Assembly: GCA_023091665.1 (NCBI GenBank)
Contig: JALJCQ010000014.1
Coordinates: forward strand, 1,178,001-1,242,000
Direction of reading: 5' to 3'
Origin: Pythium myriotylum
Lineage: Eukaryota; Oomycota; Peronosporomycetes; Pythiales; Pythiaceae
DNA: 64,000 bases
A program made the position numbers and the translations under genes. Each line of letters begins with the position of its first letter. Position 1 is the first letter of the stretch. Below are positions 61,867 through 64,000 of this stretch, piece by piece. The notes below the pieces were generated by a model. The model was given only the letters and a program-made list of their open reading frames with translations. It was not told the DNA's origin and ran no database searches.

Positions 61867-64000
61867 ATGAGCGCGTCGCATGCGTCGCCCTCGCTCGCGG
61901 CCGCGGGCGCCGGCTCGAACGGCGCCGAAGTCGAGCTCATGCGCACGATTCTCGGCGAGCACGTGCCGCAGTCCGTCATCCTCGCCTGTCTGAATGCCTG
62001 CGGCTTCGACGTCACGGCCGCGCTCAACTGGTACTTCATGGAAGTCGCGTCCCATGAGGCCGAGCAGGAGCGAGCTCAGCGCGGACCGCCCTTGCGCGAC
62101 GCCGCGCCCGCCGCTCAAGACCTGCCGCCGTCGAGCGGCTCCACGCCTCTCATCCAGTCCGGCCTCGGGCTCACGCTCCACTCGCGGAACGTGCAGGGTA
62201 TGGTGAGCAAGACAGACACGTACTACGCGACGCTCACGCGCGGCGTCGCGACCTACGACATGATCACACCAAGCAACGAGAAGTTCCTGACGATTAAACT
62301 CCGGAAACGAGGCTGGCGACCGGCCGCCGGCGCGCTCACAGGCCACGGTATCACGCCTGCAGCCGTGCAATCCATGCAACGACCCTACTTCATGAACGGC
62401 GATATCGTCACTCTCGAGTGCAACGGCTTGTGGCTCAAATCGAGCTCTCTCCACAAGATGCTCCAGTGGAAATCTCCAGCGGATGACGACCGATGCAAGT
62501 TCGTCATTCGAGGTCTCCCGCTTGGCAGGAATCTGCGTCCTGGAGACTACTTCTTCCTCACAAGTTACAAGTGGGAGGACAAGGAGATCGTGATGAAAGA
62601 AGAAAAGCCCGTCGGGCTCACGAGTTACAACACGAGTGTGCATCGTTGTTTCCTCGGACTCGACCGTGTCAAATGGTACGTGGCTCTTGGAGAGATTTGA
62701 ATTCCCTCAGAAATTAACGTTATTGCCATTGCAGGCCCCACCAGAGACTGTTCTTTTATGCCAAGCTGACGGAGAACGCGATGTCCAGCTTGCAGCAGCC
62801 GACGGACCCCATCGATCTCCAAAACTTGAGCATCGATGTTGTGGGAACTCCAGCTGCCCCAATTATTGAGCAACAGCTACTCTCTGTAAGTGCCTACGAT
62901 ATATCTTGGACTCGTGAAGAGGTTCCTGACGACCCTGTTCGCAACGAGTAGCCCCAGAGCCATACTTTCACTAGCGAGATCGAGGAGATGGATGTGAAGA
63001 TTGACCAGATGGTTGGAATCGTCGGGGACGAAATCTCGCGAGATCGACTTGCGAATTTCCTTGATGGTGCGGGTGGCAACGTCCAGATTGCATTGGAGCA
63101 CTACTTCATGACGCTATCTTCGCTGGAGCCCAAACCTGCTGAGCCACCGACTCTACTACCTCCCGTTCCACCACCTGTGATAATCGTTCCCGATCATGCT
63201 GCTCAAGTTCACGTTGCTGCTGCGGCTGCAGCTTCCGCCCAAGCGCACCATCATCGTAGACCACTGAGTGATCTTATCATTCCGATTCCGTCTCTGGATG
63301 AACCGCTGCAATCTCCTGTGCCTCATGCACCATCCCCGGCAGCTACTCCAGCTGCTGCTGCTCCATCCTTACTAGAAGAGGAAACTGTAAGCGCAGCATT
63401 AGAATCGGCTGTGATCTCTTCTTCCCGCTCACGTCGAGGAACCTCAGTTGACAGCATTTCGATGGATACATCTGGATACTCTATGCACGAAGAACCGGAA
63501 GGGCTCACCATTCATGACTTCGAGATGGTCAGCGTGTTGGGCAAAGGAAGCTTTGGCGCTGTAATGCTAGTTCGATTCAAGAAGGATGGCCGCATTTTTG
63601 CGTTGAAGATCATCAAAAAGTCTAACATGGACAAGTCCGACATTCGAAACGCGATGGAGGAACGTCAGATCCTACAGCGCATCCACCACCCGTACATTTG
63701 CAGTCTGATGTTCGCGTTCCAGACAAACGAGCGACTCTATCTCGGAATGAAGTACTATGCTGCTGGAGATTTGTTCTACCACCTCAACATGCGCGGACAG
63801 CTCCCTGTTCGTGATACCCAACTTTACGCTGCTGAGCTCGTTCTCGCGATATCATATCTTCATGAGCTCAACATCCTCTATCGAGATTTGAAGCCATCAA
63901 ACGTCATGATCGATTCTGACGGTCACATTGGTGTCGTTGACTTTGGTTTGTCGAAGCAGCACATCTATGGCAGTAGCCATGGTGTGAAGACTCTCTCTGG
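61867..64000 (+). CDS. AGC-type Ser/Thr kinase with UBA-like motifs (3' end outside window)
   Basis: Exons 61867-62675, 62735-62885 and 62952 onward (open to the window end). A UBA-like helix set (VELMRTILGEHVPQSVILAC, residues about 22-58) is followed by an unrecognised beta-rich domain (about 110-265), and a second UBA-like segment (MVGIVGDEISRDRLANFLDG, about 338-372). A Pro/Ala/Ser linker leads to the kinase from about 510: VLGKGSFGAVML, FALKIIKKSN (Lys), EERQILQRIHHPYI, ILYRDLKPSNVMI and DFGLSKQ. The YRDLKPSN and layout fit AGC kinases. Activation loop, PIF site and C-tail lie beyond the edge. UBA fusions to AGC kinases are unusual; ubiquitin binding is inference. Confidence 0.85.

Overview
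The window is eukaryotic nuclear DNA, most probably from an oomycete (Peronosporales/Pythiales type; inferred from gene content, not proven). It has compact GC-rich genes, short GT-AG introns of about 50-80 bp, very short intergenic gaps, and elements typical of these genomes: a chromodomain Gypsy element, pogo-like DNA transposons and a LINE with an OTU-like domain. Species cannot be named from the sequence.

Region 1 (1-28 kb) is accessory and repeat-rich. It holds four copies of a secreted tannase/feruloyl-esterase-like gene. T1 (+, 1-566) is cut by the window edge. T2 (-, 1565-3146) carries an 11-bp frameshifting deletion. T3 (+, from 14115) is split by an intact pogo-like transposon. T4 (+, 26250-27856) is intact except for a frame break at the signal-peptide start. 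T2 and T3 form a near-identical inverted repeat about 10 kb apart. Between them lies a short decayed pogo-like element, itself split by a young complete Gypsy/chromovirus (4294-12205; LTRs differ at 1 of 312 bases; TSD aagaa). The Gypsy element carries a long ORF antisense to gag-pol. T3 is followed by a truncated LINE (about 16.9-22.9 kb) whose ORF1 region joins a zinc knuckle and an OTU-like protease, then by a 0.9-kb structure with about 45-bp terminal inverted repeats, then by about 2.2 kb of gene-poor DNA with strong hairpins and a 27-C tract.

Region 2 (28-64 kb) is a dense, conserved housekeeping block: an unrecognised helical protein, a FAM193-like protein, the YJU2B/CCDC130 splicing factor, a coiled-coil BAR-like membrane protein, UreG with a His-rich tail, a PPTC7-like phosphatase, a PPIL3 cyclophilin, an HTH-only protein, exportin-1 (CRM1), DGAT2-A, NAD-glycerol-3-phosphate dehydrogenase, a TMEM128-like protein, RPAIN, three tandem DGAT2 genes (B, C, D), exosome RRP45, Iml1/DEPDC5 and, at the right edge, a partial AGC kinase with UBA-like motifs. 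Exon structures below were built by hand; each multi-exon model sums to a whole number of codons.

Functionally, four DGAT2 genes and a glycerol-3-phosphate dehydrogenase within 10 kb suggest a triacylglycerol-synthesis cluster. The tannase array looks like a secreted plant-polyphenol/ester degradation family being expanded and broken by mobile elements. Many right-hand genes are in head-to-head or tail-to-tail pairs separated by less than 450 bp.
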